A DNA stretch of 64,000 bases from JADLHS01 sp964594985 (GCA_964594985.1 CAZQNQ010000026.1:1-64000); one strand, 5' to 3'. Counted from the first letter of the stretch, positions 7,855 through 16,725 are shown. The notes: a model not told the origin generated them from the sequence alone. Numbers and translations are program-made.

Positions 7855-8634
7855 ATGAATCTACAACTGGAAAACAAAACGGCACTTGTCACCGGATCGA
7901 CCAAAGGCATCGGCTTCGCCATCGCCCGGTTGCTGGCGGCGGAAGGCGTGAACGTCATCGTCAACGGTCGGAGTGCGGACTCTGCGCAGGCGGCGGCGCA
8001 AAAGATCGGTCCTCGGGTTCGCGGCGTCGCAGCGGATGTTTCTACGGCGGCAGGATGCGCGGAACTGGTTCGACAGGTGCCAAGCGTGGATCTGCTTGTG
8101 AACAACGCAGGCATCTTTGAGCCGAAGCCGTTCGCGCAAATTCCCGACGCCGATTGGGAGCGATTCTATCAAGTGAATGTCATGTCCGCGGTGCGGCTCA
8201 CGCGGGCGTATTTGCCGGGGATGCTCGAACGGAACTGGGGGCGCGTCATATTCATGTCGTCCGAAAGCGGCGTCCAGATTCCCGCCGAGATGATCCATTA
8301 CGGCATGACCAAGGCGGCGGAACTCGCGCTCGTGAACGGTATCGCGCAATTGACCCAGCGCACCGGCGTGACGGTCAATGCGGTGCTGCCCGGTCCGACG
8401 GCTTCAGAAGGCGTGACGGATTTTGTGAACACGCTGGCGGCGGGCGCGAAGCAATCGGCGGCGGAGTTTGAGCAGGAGTTTTTCCGCAGTGTCCGCCCGA
8501 CGTCCTTGTTGCAACGGTTCGCGACGGTGGACGAGGTGGCGAACCTGGTGGTCTATCTGTGCTCGCCGCTTGCCAGCGCCACGAATGGAGCGGCCGTGCG
8601 TGTGGACGGCGGGGTGTTGCGGGGCACGATCTGA
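7855..8634 (+). CDS. Short-chain dehydrogenase/reductase
   Basis: The 259-aa protein is a classical SDR. The cofactor motif TGSTKGIG sits at residues 13-20, NNAG at 83-86, and the catalytic Ser (SSES, about 135-136), Tyr149 and Lys153 (YGMTK) follow in the usual spacing. It should be a soluble NAD(P)-dependent oxidoreductase; the substrate cannot be read from sequence. The C-terminal half has the LPGPTASEGV and VDGG segments typical of FabG-like members, which often act on 3-oxoacyl or sugar substrates. The start is the ATG at 7855, because upstream in-frame codons have no SDR character. It is monocistronic, with a repeat on its 3' side. Confidence 0.9.
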   Translation: MNLQLENKTALVTGSTKGIGFAIARLLAAEGVNVIVNGRSADSAQAAAQKIGPRVRGVAADVSTAAGCAELVRQVPSVDLLVNNAGIFEPKPFAQIPDADWERFYQVNVMSAVRLTRAYLPGMLERNWGRVIFMSSESGVQIPAEMIHYGMTKAAELALVNGIAQLTQRTGVTVNAVLPGPTASEGVTDFVNTLAAGAKQSAAEFEQEFFRSVRPTSLLQRFATVDEVANLVVYLCSPLASATNGAAVRVDGGVLRGTI

Positions 8635-8970
8635 AGCGAATCCATTATCGCATGGGTCAAACTCAACGCGGAGACGCAGAGGCCGCAGAGCGGCGCAAAG
8701 GTTTTATCTGAAGCATTCGTTCACCGAACGGTGTGTGGCTTGTAATCCTTCCTGCTCGGCGTCACTTTGCGTCTCCGCGTTTCTCCCGTCGGAGTTCGCC
8801 CGCATCGTTCCGTATACGAGGACAAACTGGCGCCGATAGCTTTTTTCGCCGGTTTACTGCATGGAACAGGTTCGGGCACATCTTTATGTCCGCTCGGACG
8901 CGGGATTACGATGGCTTTTCCGCTCTAATCAAGCAACTTCTCCGCAGAACTGTTGTTGATTTTCTAACGC
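8635..8970. repeat. Gap with a dispersed inverted repeat (8663-8780)
   Basis: The stretch between the SDR and GH25 genes holds an imperfect palindrome. One arm has aacgcggagacgcagaggcc followed by gcggcgcaaagg; the other has gtcactttgcgtctccgcgt. It belongs to the family seen at 3625-3790 and 22214-22292. The remaining bases up to 8970 contain no supported gene; the GH25 promoter should lie there but was not identified. Confidence 0.75.
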
Positions 8971-11679
8971 ATGCATTTGTCTGTGAGTCGTCGAATCTGG
9001 TCCGGTTTTCGGGGGTGTTCCTTCCTGCGGCATTTCCTTTTCAGATGGCCCGTCGCGGTCGCCTTGTTGTTCCTGGCGGCCAGTCCGCCGGCCTTTGCCC
9101 AGACCCAACGCCTGCTCGGGCTCGACATTTCGGCGTGGCAGGGAAACATCTCGCAGACGACGTGGAACAACATCCGCACGAATGAGAACCGGCATTTTGT
9201 CATCCTGCGGTCGAGTCGCGGTGGCACGACGGGTTACTACAATCAGAATGACGCAAATAATTTACAGGGGTTGAACACGCTGTCGCAGCGTTACGACGAT
9301 CCGTATTTCGTGCAGAACGTCAATCGCGCCACGGCGGCGGGGATGTATGTCGGCTCGTATCATTTTTCGCGCCCGGATATCATTGCCACGACGATAAACG
9401 CCGCCGGCATCGCCAATACCGGGACCAATGAGGCCGACCACTTCATCGAGATGGCCGGCGCGTGGATGCGGCCCGGCTATCTCCTGCCGGTGCATGATCT
9501 CGAAGCGGGCGATGGCATCCGCACGGGCAATGAGATGGCGCAGTTCACGATTGATTTCTCCGACCGCATCTATCAGCGGATGGGGCTCCGCCCGGCGATT
9601 TACATCAACGGCAACTACGCGGCGTTCGTCATTGGTGGCGCATCCGCGACGTTGCGCAACCAGATTGCGCAACCATCCGCCGTGCTGCCAAGCATGGCCT
9701 CGCCCGCCGCGCTGAAACTCTGGAGCGCCCGCTGGCCGAACCAGGCCGACCCCAACTCGATTGACGTGCAGAACACCGAGCCGAAAGACACCTACACGCA
9801 GATCTATGGGCCATGGGACGATTACGGCACCGAACATCCGTGGACGTTCTGGCAATACGCGAGCACCGGCCGGTTGCAGAGTTTCAACAACGGAGCGAAC
9901 AATCTTGATTTCGATGTCATCCGCGGCGGCCTTGAATTTCTCAAGGATCAGCTTGTGCCGGCGTTGTGGATGAACAATTCCAGCGGCGACTGGTCCACGT
10001 TGACAAATTGGAACAGCGGGCAGACGCCGGTCGCGCCCGTCACCGGGCCGGGGCAGGTGACGCCGGTCGGAACGCAGACCTTGCCCACGCCGCGCCTGCC
10101 GGGCGCTGCCGGATCAGGGCCGGCTTCCGGTCAACACGACACCGTGATCCTTGACCGCCCGAACGCAAATATCACCGTCACGTTGTCGTCCGGCACGCAC
10201 AACATCCGCAAGCTTTACATGCGCGAGGCACTGAACATCACCGGCGGTTCGCTGACGGTGAACTATGCGCCGTCGCCGGATTCGACGACCAATGGCGCGC
10301 AGTTCTCCGGCCCGGTCACGTTGAGCGGCGACGGCAGTTTCACCGCGCACACGTTGCAGGTTGATGCCGCGCAAACTTTCTCGCTCGGCAACTTCGGCAC
10401 GCTGACGTTCAACACCGTCAAGCTCATGCCGGGCGCGACTCCGGCGAAAATTCTGCTGACCGGCAATTATATGACGGTGAATCCGCTGTCCAACAATATC
10501 ACGGCGGTCATCGCCAACGGCGCGGGCGCGGGCAGTTCCGGTTTCGTGGATTTGGGCGGCGCGGTGCGCACGATCTTCATCGGCAACGGCACGGCGGACG
10601 TGGACGTGTCGGTCAACGTGCCGATCAGCAACGGCGGTTTGGCCAAGTCGGACGCGGGCACGTTGCGCGTCACGGCGGCAAACAACTACCCCGGCGGCAC
10701 GGCGATTTTCGACGGACGTTTGCTCGTGAGCAACACCAGCGGTTCGGGCACGGGCAGCGGCGGAGTCAATGTTAGTGGTGGGATTTTGGGCGGCACGGGC
10801 ACGATTGCGGGCGTGGTCACGGTCGGCTCCGGTGCGATTGAACCAGGCGCGTCGGCCATCGGCACGCTGACATTGAACAGTGCGCCGGTGCTAAGCGTTA
10901 GCGCCAAGACTACGATGGAGATTGATCGCAACGGCGGTTCATCCCTGGCGGACAAAATTGTTCTGACCAGCGGCACGTTGAATTACGCCGGGACGCTCGT
11001 GGTTTCCAACCTCGGCGCCGCGTTGCTCGGCGGCGAAGTGTTCACGTTGTTCAGTGCCCCGGCTTATGCCGGGGTATTCACGAATGCAACTTTGCCGGCG
11101 CTGGCCACCGGGCTGAATTGGTATCTGGGCGGCCTGACGGTGAACGGTTCGATCAAGGTGAATCGCGCGCCGCTGGCTGGCGCGGCGAGTTTTACGAATG
11201 ACGCCCCGAATGTTTTGCAGATCCCGATTGCGAGTCTCATCAACATGGCGACCGATGCTGATGGTGATGTGTTGACCTTGGCGGGAATCAACCTGACGAC
11301 CACCAACGGCGTGACGCTTACGACCAACGGCGGGTTCATCCTCTACTCGAATTACGTCAGCATCGCGGATCAAATCAGTTACACGCTGAGCGACGGGCAC
11401 GGGGGCAGCGCTGCCGGCACGGTGCAGATCATGGCCAGCCCGGCGGGACGATTCGCGGGTATGCCCGTCAGCGACGGTGACTCGATGGCGTTCCAGTTTG
11501 TCGGCAGTCCGGGCCAGGTTTATTTTCTGGAACGCTCCACCAATCTCCCGGTTTGGGTGACGATCTGGACGAACATGACGCCGGCGAACGGGCTGTTCAA
11601 TTACACGGACACCTTCAGCGACCTGGTCGTTCCGCCGCCCGCCGCGTTCTATCGCTTGCGCTGGACGCCAGGGGAATGA
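8971..11679 (+). CDS. Secreted GH25 muramidase with autotransporter-like repeats
   Basis: The 902-aa protein has a signal peptide ending near residue 43 (SPPAFAQ) and then a GH25 lysozyme domain: GLDISAWQG with Asp52, SYHFSRP, and the catalytic pair in PVHDLEAG (Asp176, Glu178). GH25 enzymes cut the MurNAc-GlcNAc bond of peptidoglycan. From about residue 330 to 700 there is a Gly/Ser/Thr-rich beta-helix-like region including GGVNVSGGILGGTGTI, the passenger-associated repeat style of autotransporters. A cadherin-like/tandem-95 type module follows (TDADGDVLTL, YTLSDGHGGSAAGT), then a C-terminal module ending FYRLRW. No beta-barrel is present, so export is not by a classical autotransporter route. 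The last codons overlap a repeat that supplies the stop. Confidence 0.85.
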   Translation: MHLSVSRRIWSGFRGCSFLRHFLFRWPVAVALLFLAASPPAFAQTQRLLGLDISAWQGNISQTTWNNIRTNENRHFVILRSSRGGTTGYYNQNDANNLQGLNTLSQRYDDPYFVQNVNRATAAGMYVGSYHFSRPDIIATTINAAGIANTGTNEADHFIEMAGAWMRPGYLLPVHDLEAGDGIRTGNEMAQFTIDFSDRIYQRMGLRPAIYINGNYAAFVIGGASATLRNQIAQPSAVLPSMASPAALKLWSARWPNQADPNSIDVQNTEPKDTYTQIYGPWDDYGTEHPWTFWQYASTGRLQSFNNGANNLDFDVIRGGLEFLKDQLVPALWMNNSSGDWSTLTNWNSGQTPVAPVTGPGQVTPVGTQTLPTPRLPGAAGSGPASGQHDTVILDRPNANITVTLSSGTHNIRKLYMREALNITGGSLTVNYAPSPDSTTNGAQFSGPVTLSGDGSFTAHTLQVDAAQTFSLGNFGTLTFNTVKLMPGATPAKILLTGNYMTVNPLSNNITAVIANGAGAGSSGFVDLGGAVRTIFIGNGTADVDVSVNVPISNGGLAKSDAGTLRVTAANNYPGGTAIFDGRLLVSNTSGSGTGSGGVNVSGGILGGTGTIAGVVTVGSGAIEPGASAIGTLTLNSAPVLSVSAKTTMEIDRNGGSSLADKIVLTSGTLNYAGTLVVSNLGAALLGGEVFTLFSAPAYAGVFTNATLPALATGLNWYLGGLTVNGSIKVNRAPLAGAASFTNDAPNVLQIPIASLINMATDADGDVLTLAGINLTTTNGVTLTTNGGFILYSNYVSIADQISYTLSDGHGGSAAGTVQIMASPAGRFAGMPVSDGDSMAFQFVGSPGQVYFLERSTNLPVWVTIWTNMTPANGLFNYTDTFSDLVVPPPAAFYRLRWTPGE

Positions 11680-11780
11680 CTCTTTGCTGGAACGCCTCGG
11701 GCTTTATTCCGCTGACAATGATTCCCCTGACTGAACTGGCGGTTGGCAACACCAACGGTCGCGCCGACTTGGCGCGCTGG
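11667..11780. repeat. Repeat family E, copy 1, overlapping the GH25 stop codon
   Basis: It starts with caggggaatg, ends its core with cattcccctga-type words, and continues ctggcggttggcaacaccaa. It aligns with 12122-12230 with scattered differences. The first copy begins inside the coding sequence, so the final Gly-Glu and the TGA stop of the GH25 gene are repeat-derived. A relative using the same caggggaatg words lies at 61632-61716. Confidence 0.8.
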
Positions 11781-12534
11781 AATCAACCACAATAGTTACA
11801 ATGCTCGCCCTTACCTGTGTCCTCTTTCCCGGGGAGAGGATGTAACCTGGCACGCTTTTGGATGTCCGATTAACCGTTCGACCGATCCCGTCACTGGAAA
11901 TTTCAAAGTCGCGGCGAACGATTCACTCTCTCCGTGGGGAGAGGGCCAGGGTGAGGGAAGGCGTCATACATTCTTCAATGTGCCGGGAAAAGCGATGGTG
12001 AACGCGCACGCAGTCCAGACGCGTCGCGCGGTTAGCGGACGCCCGGCAAGTGTGAGGCGTCTGGAGTGCGGATGACTTTAGCACCACCCTCGGACGGGAC
12101 ATTTTTGTCAGAGGAATGAGCGTCAGGGGAATGTCTTTTTGCCGGGACGCCGCAGACTTGATTCCACTGCCAATGATTCCCCTGACCGAACTGGCGGTTT
12201 GCCGCGCCACCGGTCGCACCAACTTGGCTTGCCGAAATCGCATGAATTCGGAAGGCGCAGGAAAAGCCCGGCAGGGCTGACATGTTTATAGTTTTGCCAT
12301 TCCCAGACCAATCAAGCTCCGCTAGGAGCGGCACGTTTGGGTGATGCGACGGCAAGATGCCATTCCTGACGGAGCTTGTGATCTTGTGGGCGGAGTTTCT
12401 ATAAACATGCCGCGCCGCTGGCGCTGGGAACGGAGTGCGGGCGGTCCCGCGCCCGCAGCGCCGCGCCAGACCAGAACGCGTTGATTGGTCCGCAAGCTTC
12501 TCTCTCGGTTCGGGAACTATTTCTGGGAATCACT
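11781..12534. repeat. Gene-free stretch packed with several repeat types
   Basis: No supported gene was found. The stretch holds a ggggagaggg/cagggtgaggg element (about 11925-11965), a palindrome with cgcagtccagacgcgtcg and ggcgtctggagtgcg (12009-12070; its sibling is at 45299-45359), family E copy 2 (12122-12230), and inverted words catgtttata (12281-12290) and tataaacatg (12400-12409) around agctccgctaggagcgg. It seems to be a landing zone for repeated elements. Confidence 0.8.
12122..12230. repeat. Repeat family E, copy 2
   Basis: A direct copy of the 11667-11780 unit: caggggaatgtctttttgcc, then ccaatgattcccctgaccga, then ctggcggtttgccgcgcca. The two copies lie about 450 bp apart and have diverged by many substitutions, so this is not a recent duplication. 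Confidence 0.8.
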
Positions 12535-12747
12535 CTAACTGGCGTCCGCTGGCGCTTCGGAGGCGAGCAGCGTGGCGGTTTTGATCAGGCGGCAGAACTC
12601 CTTTTTGCTGGTCTGCTGGTGTTGGCCTGCGCCGGACTTGAGACTCTTCGCGGTCTTGTAGCTGACCGTGAGGCGTTCCAGTTTCACGATGCGAATGAAT
12701 TCATCGCCGCGTTTCCAGACCTGGGCTTGTCGAAGTTTCAGGGCCAT
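12535..12747 (-). CDS. Hypothetical 70-aa basic protein
   Basis: The product is compact and Lys/Arg-rich, opening MALKLRQAQVWKRGDEFIRI and followed by VKLERLTVSYKTAK and SKKEFCRLIKTATLL. The predicted mix of short strands followed by a helix would fit a small beta-rich nucleic-acid-binding protein, but no named family is assigned. The composition (codon-position GC bias, charged pattern) favours this frame over the overlapping frames. A second tiny gene in the same direction lies just upstream (12812-12937), so the two may share a transcript. No clear ribosome site was found. Confidence 0.6.
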   Translation of the reverse strand: MALKLRQAQVWKRGDEFIRIVKLERLTVSYKTAKSLKSGAGQHQQTSKKEFCRLIKTATLLASEAPADAS

Positions 12748-12811
12748 TGGCTTTTTGGTGACTTCCGTCTCCCGGGAGTGTAGGCCCGGAGAGACGGACC
12801 TGAACAGGAAA

Positions 12812-12937
12812 CTATTTCTTTTTGCCGGCGGCCTGTTTGGCGCTCACGGCGGCTTGCTTGGTTGCGGCCAGGTTGCTGGCCTTGGTTTGTTTCTGGGTGG
12901 ATTTCTTCTGCGCGGACTTCGGGGATTTGTCGCCCAT
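12812..12937 (-). CDS. 41-aa lysine-rich small protein (MGDKSPKS type)
   Basis: Reading from the ATG at 12937 to the TAG at 12812 gives a 41-residue product that opens MGDKSPKSAQKK, continues with Gln/Lys/Ala-rich helix-forming sequence and ends AAGKKK. The protein is too short for most gene callers. A MGDKSPKS opening followed by Lys/Gln/Ala repeats occurs in short uncharacterised proteins of several bacterial phyla; this is recalled, not searched. It should be strongly basic and probably disordered, perhaps nucleic-acid binding. No obvious ribosome site precedes it. Confidence 0.6.
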   Translation of the reverse strand: MGDKSPKSAQKKSTQKQTKASNLAATKQAAVSAKQAAGKKK

Positions 12938-13040
12938 AACGGTGATGCTTGAACTGCGGATTGACTCGCCGCCGGAATGGAATTTTCTCCGCCAGCAATC
13001 CCATCATGCGCACCGGGGCGGAGATTGTAAATGGTGGGCG

Positions 13041-14084
13041 TCAATTCTCGCGCCGCGGAATCGGCTTCGGATTCACGCGTTGTTCGAGTTCCAGCAATCG
13101 CCGCTTCCGCCAGACGCCTCCCCCATAGCCGCTGAACGAGCCATCCTTCGCGATGACGCGATGACACGGCACGAGCAGGTAAAGCCGGTTGGTGCCATTG
13201 GCGCGGGCCACGGCCCGCACGGCGGTGGGCGAACCGATCTTCTTCGCGACGGCCTCGTAGCTGGCCGTCTGGCCAAACGGGATGCGCTGCAACTCGCGCC
13301 AGACGCGGGCTTGAAACATCGTGCCGCGCAGCGTTACCGGCACGGTGAACTGTTGCCGCGTGCCGCCGAAATACTCCCGCAACTCGGTGCGCAACTGTTT
13401 GAGGATTGGATTCTCTCCCGGCAGCACCGGCAGTTTGAAGCGGCGTCGCATCTCCGCGTAACTCTTTTCCAAGCCGCGCCGGTCGGCGAACTCCAGTTGG
13501 CAGACCGCTTGATCGCTCGCCGCGGCGAGCATCGGGCCGAGCGGCGTTTCGAGCAACGTCACGCGGAGACAATCACCATTTGCCGCTTGGCGTGGGGTTT
13601 TGCCGAAGGTGCGCGCGAAGGCGTCGCGAAACCCGCTGTGTGATTCAAAGCCGTGATCGAAGATCACGTCATCCACCGGTTGGCCGGAACGGATCTGCGT
13701 GAACGCCCGTGACAACCGCAATCCTCGGCACCACGCGGCGAAAGTCATGCCGTGATGTTTCTGAAACCACCGCCGGGCGCGTTCCGGTTGGATGCCTAGT
13801 TCGTGCAAGTCCCGCGCTGAAATCTTTTGCTCCGGCGATTCCACCGCCCGCTGCATGAGTTGGGCAACCCATCCGGGCGGTTGACCGTTGGCGAGTTCCG
13901 GCTGACAGCGCTTGCAGGGCCGATAACCCGCCCGCACCGCTTCGCCGCTGCTGCGAAAGAATTCCAAATGTTCGCGCTTGGGCCGCGACGGACACGACGG
14001 GCGACAAAAGATGCCTGTCGTTTTCACGCCAAAGAAAAACACGCCATCATAACTCGCATCGCGGTGCCGCCACGCCGTCGTCAT
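13041..14084 (-). CDS. ada: Bifunctional Ada: DNA methyl-phosphotriester/O6-methylguanine repair and regulator
   Basis: The 347-aa protein has the complete Ada order. The N-terminal zinc domain has four Cys (C27, C31, C57, C60 in FCRPSC and CKRC), where one Cys takes methyl groups from DNA phosphotriesters. An AraC-type helix-turn-helix follows (about 80-165; HGMTFAAWCRGLRLSRAF). The C-terminal O6-alkylguanine methyltransferase has active Cys307 in PCHRV. Methylation of the N-domain turns E. coli Ada into an activator of the adaptive response. The start is the ATG at 14084, giving MTTAWRHRDASYDG, which fits the family. A GTG at 14120 is a possible alternative; a longer frame upstream runs into a repeat. 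An AlkC/AlkD-like gene lies 3 kb away. Confidence 0.92.
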   Translation of the reverse strand: MTTAWRHRDASYDGVFFFGVKTTGIFCRPSCPSRPKREHLEFFRSSGEAVRAGYRPCKRCQPELANGQPPGWVAQLMQRAVESPEQKISARDLHELGIQPERARRWFQKHHGMTFAAWCRGLRLSRAFTQIRSGQPVDDVIFDHGFESHSGFRDAFARTFGKTPRQAANGDCLRVTLLETPLGPMLAAASDQAVCQLEFADRRGLEKSYAEMRRRFKLPVLPGENPILKQLRTELREYFGGTRQQFTVPVTLRGTMFQARVWRELQRIPFGQTASYEAVAKKIGSPTAVRAVARANGTNRLYLLVPCHRVIAKDGSFSGYGGGVWRKRRLLELEQRVNPKPIPRREN

Positions 14085-14823
14085 CTCGCGTTCCGTCAAA
14101 GTTTTTTCCAGCTTGTTCACGCTGCGAGCATAGCATGCGCGTCCACCGGAAAAGCGACACGACATTAGCCCGAACCCCAAAGTTGGCGCGCGGCCATAAC
14201 CGTCGGGCAGGCTTTCCAGCCTGCCAGTGCGGGCGACTTTCCAGTCGCCCGTTCCGCGAAACCCCGGACTGGAAAGTCCGGGGCACCGGCAGGCTGGAAA
14301 GCCTGCCCGACTTTCCGCCCGCGCAACTGTGCTGCCGGCGACTTCGGAGCTCGGGATTATTTCGGAACCGTCGCATCGTGCCGCGCGCTTCACCACTGGA
14401 CCTTTCGGTCCATTCCCATTCACGGGGATTTCTGGAATCATCACCATCCTGGCGGACTCACTAAAACCGCCTTTTGACTTATGATCGCTGAACTAATTGA
14501 AAAGATTGATCCGGTCGCAGATGAAGCAAAGCGCAGGTTTCCGAACCGGCGGGTTACGGTCCTTTGCGCTTCCCGCGTCGGACCGGAAGCGCGGCGTGCC
14601 GTCGTGCAACTGCGCCGGGTGCGCAGCGAGCATTCGGGGCGTTCGCACCCACTCTCGTGGAATGAAGCAACGATGCGGACGGCGCTCTCCCGGATCATTA
14701 CTTTCTGAACCATAAAGCCTTTGGCCGTTCCGGCGGCGGGTGCGAACTCGAAGCCCGCGTTGCCATATTGCAAATCCAGAAACTTGGCTGACATTTTATC
14801 CCGAACCTCAACCTGTTGATCCC
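14085..14823. repeat. Gap with a long nested palindrome (family B copy 1, 14203-14310)
   Basis: The core palindrome pairs gtcgggcaggctttccagcc with ggctggaaagcctgcccgac and, inside it, gcgactttccagtcgc and ccggactggaaagtccgg form secondary hairpins. Outer flanks ccgaaccccaaagttgg and acttcggagctcgggat resemble the flanks of copy 3 near 56890-57070, so the unit is larger than the hairpin. Beyond 14460 short frames exist on both strands (for example 14481-14708, plus), with no recognisable product. Confidence 0.8.
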
Positions 14824-16461
14824 ATGAAAACAAAACTCTCCCTCCTGTCACTCGCCGCGCTGTTGATCGCGTTGCCGACGCGCGCGGAAAAACTGCCCGG
14901 GCCGCTGTTCAACGGACTCGGCGATCTGCATCATCCCGTCACCACGCAATCGAAGCTGACGCAGCGTTACTTCGATCAGGGCGTGCGGCTGATGTTCGGT
15001 TTCAATCACAAGGAAGCCATCCGCTCGTTCCGCTCGGCGGCGCATCTTGATCCGACTTGTGCGATGGCTTATTGGGGCGTGGCCTACGCCTCCGGCCCGC
15101 ATGTGAACAAGCCGATGGACGCAAACGACACGACGAATGCCTGGGCCGCATTGCAACTGGCGCTGGCAAACCAATCCCGTGTTTCGCCCAAGGAACAGGC
15201 TTACATCGCCGCACTGGCGAAGCGTTATCAAGCTGATCATGCTGACGACCGCAGCGCGCTCGATAAGGCGTTCGCGGCCGCGATGCGGGACCTCGCCAAG
15301 CAATATCCCGACGATCTCGACGCGCAGGTGATCTTTGCCGAGTCGTTGATGAATACGATGCCGTGGGATTACTGGACGCGGGACCGCACGCCCAAGCCGG
15401 AGACGGAAGAAATCCTCGGCGCGCTGCGCTTCGTGATGTCGCGCAATCCAAATCATCCCGGCGCGAATCATTTTTACATTCACGCCGTCGAGGCTGGTCC
15501 CAGTCCCGGTGACGGTTTGGGCGCGGCGGATCGGTTGTTGCGTTACGCACCGGCGGCGGGGCATCTGGTCCACATGCCCGCACACATCTACATGCGCGTC
15601 GGCCAGTATCACGATGCGATCGTGGCGAACGAACTCGCGGTGAAAGCGGACAAGGATTACATCCGCAGTTGTCGCGCGCAGGGGTTTTATCCGGGCGTGT
15701 ATTACCCGCACAACATCCACTTTCTCTGGTGGGCGCAGTTGTTTGAAGGTCGCAGCAAGGATGCGCTGCGTACGGCGGATCAAGCCGCGCGTTACGCCAA
15801 CGAAAATTACTGCGGCCCGAGCAAGGCGTATGAAGCGCCACGGCTGCGGCATCTGCCGTGGCTGACGCTGGTCCGTTTTGGCAGATGGGATGAGGTGCTC
15901 GCCATCAAGCAGCCGGCTAACACCAATGACTTCCTCGTGGACCGGGCCTTGTGGCATTTCGCGCGCGGACTGGCCTTCGTCGCGAAACAGGATGTCGCCG
16001 CCGCCGAACGCGAGGAGAAAGCGCTGACAGCGATTGCCAGCAGTGAGGAAGCGAAACAGGTCAGCACGCCCATCTTTCCCGTGGCGGACACGCTGGCGGT
16101 CTCGGCGCACTGGTTGGCGGGAAAAGTTGCCGGGGCGAAGGGTGATACGCGCGCGATGATTGCCCAGTTGGAGAAGGCGGTGGCGTTGGAGGCGGCGTTG
16201 CCTTACATGGAGCCGTCGTATTGGCCGGTGCCGGCGCGAACGGCATTAGGGGCCGCGTTGTTGCAGTCTGGCGATCCGGTCAAAGCGGAACAGGTTTTCC
16301 GGGACGACTTGGAATACTGGGCCCGCAATGGCTGGAGTCTGTTCGGCTTGGAACAGGCGTTACGCGCCCAAGGCAAAGCGCAGCAAGCGGATGACGTGCA
16401 GCGTCAGTTCGCCGCCGCATGGGCGCGGGCGGATGTGAAGCTGGACTTGAAGTGGTTTTGA
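14824..16461 (+). CDS. Exported TPR protein, about 545 aa
   Basis: A signal peptide (MKTKLSLLSLAALLIALPTRA) is followed by an alpha-helical TPR-type protein. The segments FDQGVRLMFGFNHKEAIRSF, HLDPTCAMAYWGVAYASGP and HAVEAGPSPGDGL are typical of a widespread but uncharacterised family of periplasmic TPR proteins. The pattern of His and Asp near PNHPGANHFYIHAVEA is notable and conserved-looking, which could mean a ligand or metal site; this is inference. The start is the ATG at 14824, because only this gives a signal peptide. It is monocistronic and ends with the hairpin at 16492. Confidence 0.82.
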   Translation: MKTKLSLLSLAALLIALPTRAEKLPGPLFNGLGDLHHPVTTQSKLTQRYFDQGVRLMFGFNHKEAIRSFRSAAHLDPTCAMAYWGVAYASGPHVNKPMDANDTTNAWAALQLALANQSRVSPKEQAYIAALAKRYQADHADDRSALDKAFAAAMRDLAKQYPDDLDAQVIFAESLMNTMPWDYWTRDRTPKPETEEILGALRFVMSRNPNHPGANHFYIHAVEAGPSPGDGLGAADRLLRYAPAAGHLVHMPAHIYMRVGQYHDAIVANELAVKADKDYIRSCRAQGFYPGVYYPHNIHFLWWAQLFEGRSKDALRTADQAARYANENYCGPSKAYEAPRLRHLPWLTLVRFGRWDEVLAIKQPANTNDFLVDRALWHFARGLAFVAKQDVAAAEREEKALTAIASSEEAKQVSTPIFPVADTLAVSAHWLAGKVAGAKGDTRAMIAQLEKAVALEAALPYMEPSYWPVPARTALGAALLQSGDPVKAEQVFRDDLEYWARNGWSLFGLEQALRAQGKAQQADDVQRQFAAAWARADVKLDLKWF

Positions 16462-16491
16462 TCTGCATCTTCCAGTAACTCTTCTTGGTTG

Positions 16492-16517
16492 AAGGCCACG
16501 GCTAACACCGTGGCCTT
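16492..16517 (+). terminator. Hairpin after the exported TPR gene
   Basis: Perfect 10-bp arms aaggccacgg / ccgtggcctt with a 6-base loop are followed by the T-rich cttaatctt. It lies 30 bases after the stop. Confidence 0.75.
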
Positions 16518-16725
16518 CTTAATCTTACTCTTAATCTCCGCCGCCGACACCACCTGAAGATCAAGATTAAGAAAAAGATTAAGAGCCTGTAACAAAATGA
16601 ACTTTTTGCTGCGGCAGGTAGGGCGCGTCAGTCCCTGCGCGCCGTTCCGCGCCAGCCAGACGCCGGCGCGCAGGGACTGACGCGCCCTACCTGCAACGGT
16701 CTTTTTGTTACGTGCTCTAAGAGTA
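16518..16725. repeat. Nested inverted repeats (families F and C)
   Basis: An outer element made of cttaatctt and agattaag words (16518-16585) is followed by a long palindrome (16615-16693) that pairs caggtagggcgcgtcagtcc with ggactgacgcgccctacctg. Around the palindrome, agcctgtaacaaaatg and tttttgttacgtgctct are again roughly inverse. Family C recurs at 33091-33165 (inside the SNF2 gene) and 53651-53727; family F recurs at 51137-51223. Confidence 0.8.

Noticed and set aside
13041..14447. Ada read as a 468-aa protein
   Set aside because: The extra N-terminal part is the translation of the family B palindrome and has no Ada similarity; the ATG at 14084 gives the family start.
14481..14708. 75-codon plus-strand frame before the exported TPR gene
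   Set aside because: The first dozen residues look helical, but the rest is Arg-rich and unlike any family. No ribosome site is seen; kept only as a remote possibility.
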